Shown piece by piece: positions 52,104 to 53,142 of a stretch of DNA of 53,142 nucleotides. Positions within the stretch are counted from its first letter, which is position 1. Each line of letters starts with the position of its first letter. The position numbers and the translations under genes were made by a program. Origin of the DNA: Desulfonatronovibrio magnus (lineage in GTDB: Bacteria > Desulfobacterota > Desulfovibrionia > Desulfovibrionales > Desulfonatronovibrionaceae); the NCBI RefSeq assembly GCF_000934755.1, contig NZ_JYNP01000045.1, positions 1-53,142 on the forward strand, given 5' to 3'. The notes below the pieces were generated by a model. That model saw nothing but the letters and a program-made list of their open reading frames with translations. It was not told the origin of the DNA and did not search any database.

Positions 52104-52400
52104 ATGAATGAAATACGATTGATGACAGACAAACCTGACAAGGCAGCGGAAATATTAAATGATGCACTGGCCATTGAGAAGGCAAGATTGCAGTATAGCC
52201 TTGAACTGTCTCAGAAACGCTTGAAATATTTTGAAGAGAAGTACGGTATTGACAGTGAACGGTTCATGATCGAAGGGTCTGCTGAAGATCTGGAGGAAAA
52301 GGATATGGAGTATGTGGAGTGGGCTGGAGAATATAAACTGGCCACTTCGATGATCAACAGGATTGATGTCATTACCGGAATCAGACATGAGCCTTCATGA
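52104..52400 (+). CDS. Putative antitoxin upstream of the TumE-like gene
   Basis: 98 residues from the ATG at 52104, preceded by GGAGGAAGGT. It is mostly helical with a likely coiled coil (ALAIEKARLQYSLELSQKRL) and an acidic second half (SAEDLEEKDMEYVEWAGEY). Proteins like this accompany TumE/DUF6516-type toxins. It overlaps the following gene by 14 bases. No DNA-binding motif is evident. Confidence 0.65.
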   Translation: MNEIRLMTDKPDKAAEILNDALAIEKARLQYSLELSQKRLKYFEEKYGIDSERFMIEGSAEDLEEKDMEYVEWAGEYKLATSMINRIDVITGIRHEPS

Positions 52401-52763
52401 ATATTTACAAGCATTTCGGGAAGCCATCGATAGAATTGACCGTTATGGATACGCGGACTCCATCAGTTTTCATCAAGAATTAAGAGCAGGAAAGCAGGCG
52501 CTGCTGAAAGTGACCGTCATCCTGGTCGATGGAAGCCTCTTCATATCAAAGAATATATCGATGCAATGTACGGCATTGAGGTGGTCAGCTATGGATATCA
52601 ATACCAGGACATAAATGGCAGCCTGCACTTCCGATATGACAATGCCCGTCACAAGCCAGAACTACAATTTAAAGAACATAAGCATTTGCCAGGCAACAAG
52701 ATCATTGAAGCACCACCTTCGGATATTTCAGAACTTGTAGATGAAGTTATCAGTTTCTTGTGA
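52387..52763 (+). pseudogene. TumE/DUF6516-like toxin gene with a frameshift
   Basis: The first frame reads MSLHEYLQAFREAIDRID, SISFHQELRAGKQALLKV and VILVDGS; after about 52540 the continuation is one frame over: HIKEYIDAMYGIEVVSYGY, YQDINGSLHFRYDN, KHLPGNKIIEAPPSDISEL. Joined, they give a full-length TumE-like protein. A one-base loss in GGAAGCCTCTTCAT explains the break. The antitoxin upstream is intact. Confidence 0.75.
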
Positions 52764-53142
52764 ACGTTAACAAAAGGAAAAAAGTATTGGCCACCCCCGA
52801 TGAAACCCTGATAAACCCCTTTGGGAGATCGTGCCGAGCTGTCGAACCAAACTGGATCCAGGATTCTTCCTGATTTTTTATAGTTTGGCCTGGTACCTTA
52901 GGACCGGACCCCAGAATGATTTTCAATCCTGTTGAACCGTAACGACCAGATTTTTCTTTCTGTGTTGGCGAAATCCCGGATATGGTAAAGCATCAGGTCA
53001 ATGATTATTTTGTCACCGATTGACGATGATACGGAGCTGGTAGATGGGCTGGGTCATGGGGAGATAAAAGGCGGGAAGCAGGATTCGGATAAAATGCCGA
53101 GAGAAGGTCTTGAAGAACTATAACCTTCCTTTGCAGGCGGGG
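52764..53142. other. Gene-free end of the window
   Basis: A GGCCAC arm at 52789 runs straight into CCCGATGAAACCC, the same junction as at 49838. The rest shows no gene I can support; a 40-codon frame at 53001-53123 is unrecognised. Confidence 0.45.

Noticed and set aside
53001-53123. A 40-codon plus-strand frame at the window end
   Set aside because: Short, unrecognised and without a convincing ribosome site.

Overview
The window reads as accessory DNA from a Gram-negative, probably deltaproteobacterial / sulfate-reducer-like bacterium (Desulfobacterota). This is an inference from gene content (CMP-legionaminate and heptose pathways, many radical SAM/SPASM proteins, GxxExxY proteins) and from the intergenic repeats; no rRNA or tRNA was seen to fix the taxonomy. 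Nearly everything is surface-glycan biosynthesis, interleaved with toxin-antitoxin (TA) modules and an unusually dense population of structured intergenic repeats.

Layout. (1) 0.9-12.1 kb, plus strand: an apparently complete nonulosonic (legionaminic-type) acid pathway. It has a LegB 4,6-dehydratase, LegC aminotransferase, NeuD/LegH-type acyltransferase, LegI/NeuB synthase, LegG/NeuC hydrolysing 2-epimerase, PtmE-like sugar-1-P nucleotidyltransferase with CBS domains and LegF/NeuA CMP-sugar synthetase, then a TIGR04372-type glycosyltransferase. The operon is interrupted by a GxxExxY gene, a RelBE-like pair and a four-helix-bundle (S23-type) gene, each in or next to repeats. (2) 12.5-30.8 kb, minus strand: aminotransferase/acyltransferase, two C-methyltransferases with a WbuC-type cupin, a third methyltransferase, two radical SAM/SPASM proteins, a split transketolase with a sugar/choline-kinase-like phosphotransferase and a HAD phosphatase, then an epimerase plus heptose-type set (SIS isomerase, nucleotidyltransferase, HldE-like bifunctional enzyme with swapped domain order) and a GT-B-like protein. 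A decayed UDP-GlcNAc 2-epimerase fragment lies at the end. (3) 31-33.5 kb: VapBC, a second GxxExxY gene and its repeats. (4) 34-47 kb, plus strand: WlbA-type dehydrogenase, PIG-L deacetylase, sulfotransferase, WbqC protein, a 1090-residue GT4-GT2-radical SAM fusion, an insertion sequence sitting in an FkbM methyltransferase gene, two paralogous GT2 enzymes and an FAD-dependent oxidoreductase. (5) 47-53 kb: a TA island (VapBC; HicAB with a nonsense mutation in hicA; DUF6883-DUF4926; a TumE-like pair with a frameshifted toxin) separated by about ten copies of one structured repeat and a third GxxExxY gene.

The most unusual signal is the repeat population. Several sequence-unrelated families share one architecture: long complementary outer arms made of short repeated words, enclosing small hairpins with tiny loops. 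Copies of one family show compensatory base changes in the hairpins, members of one family are inserted inside another, and all three GxxExxY genes plus the S23-type gene start a few bases after the right arm of such an element and have further copies downstream. I propose this as a candidate, apparently undescribed, structured-repeat/small-protein mobile system. The mobility and any role of the proteins are inference.
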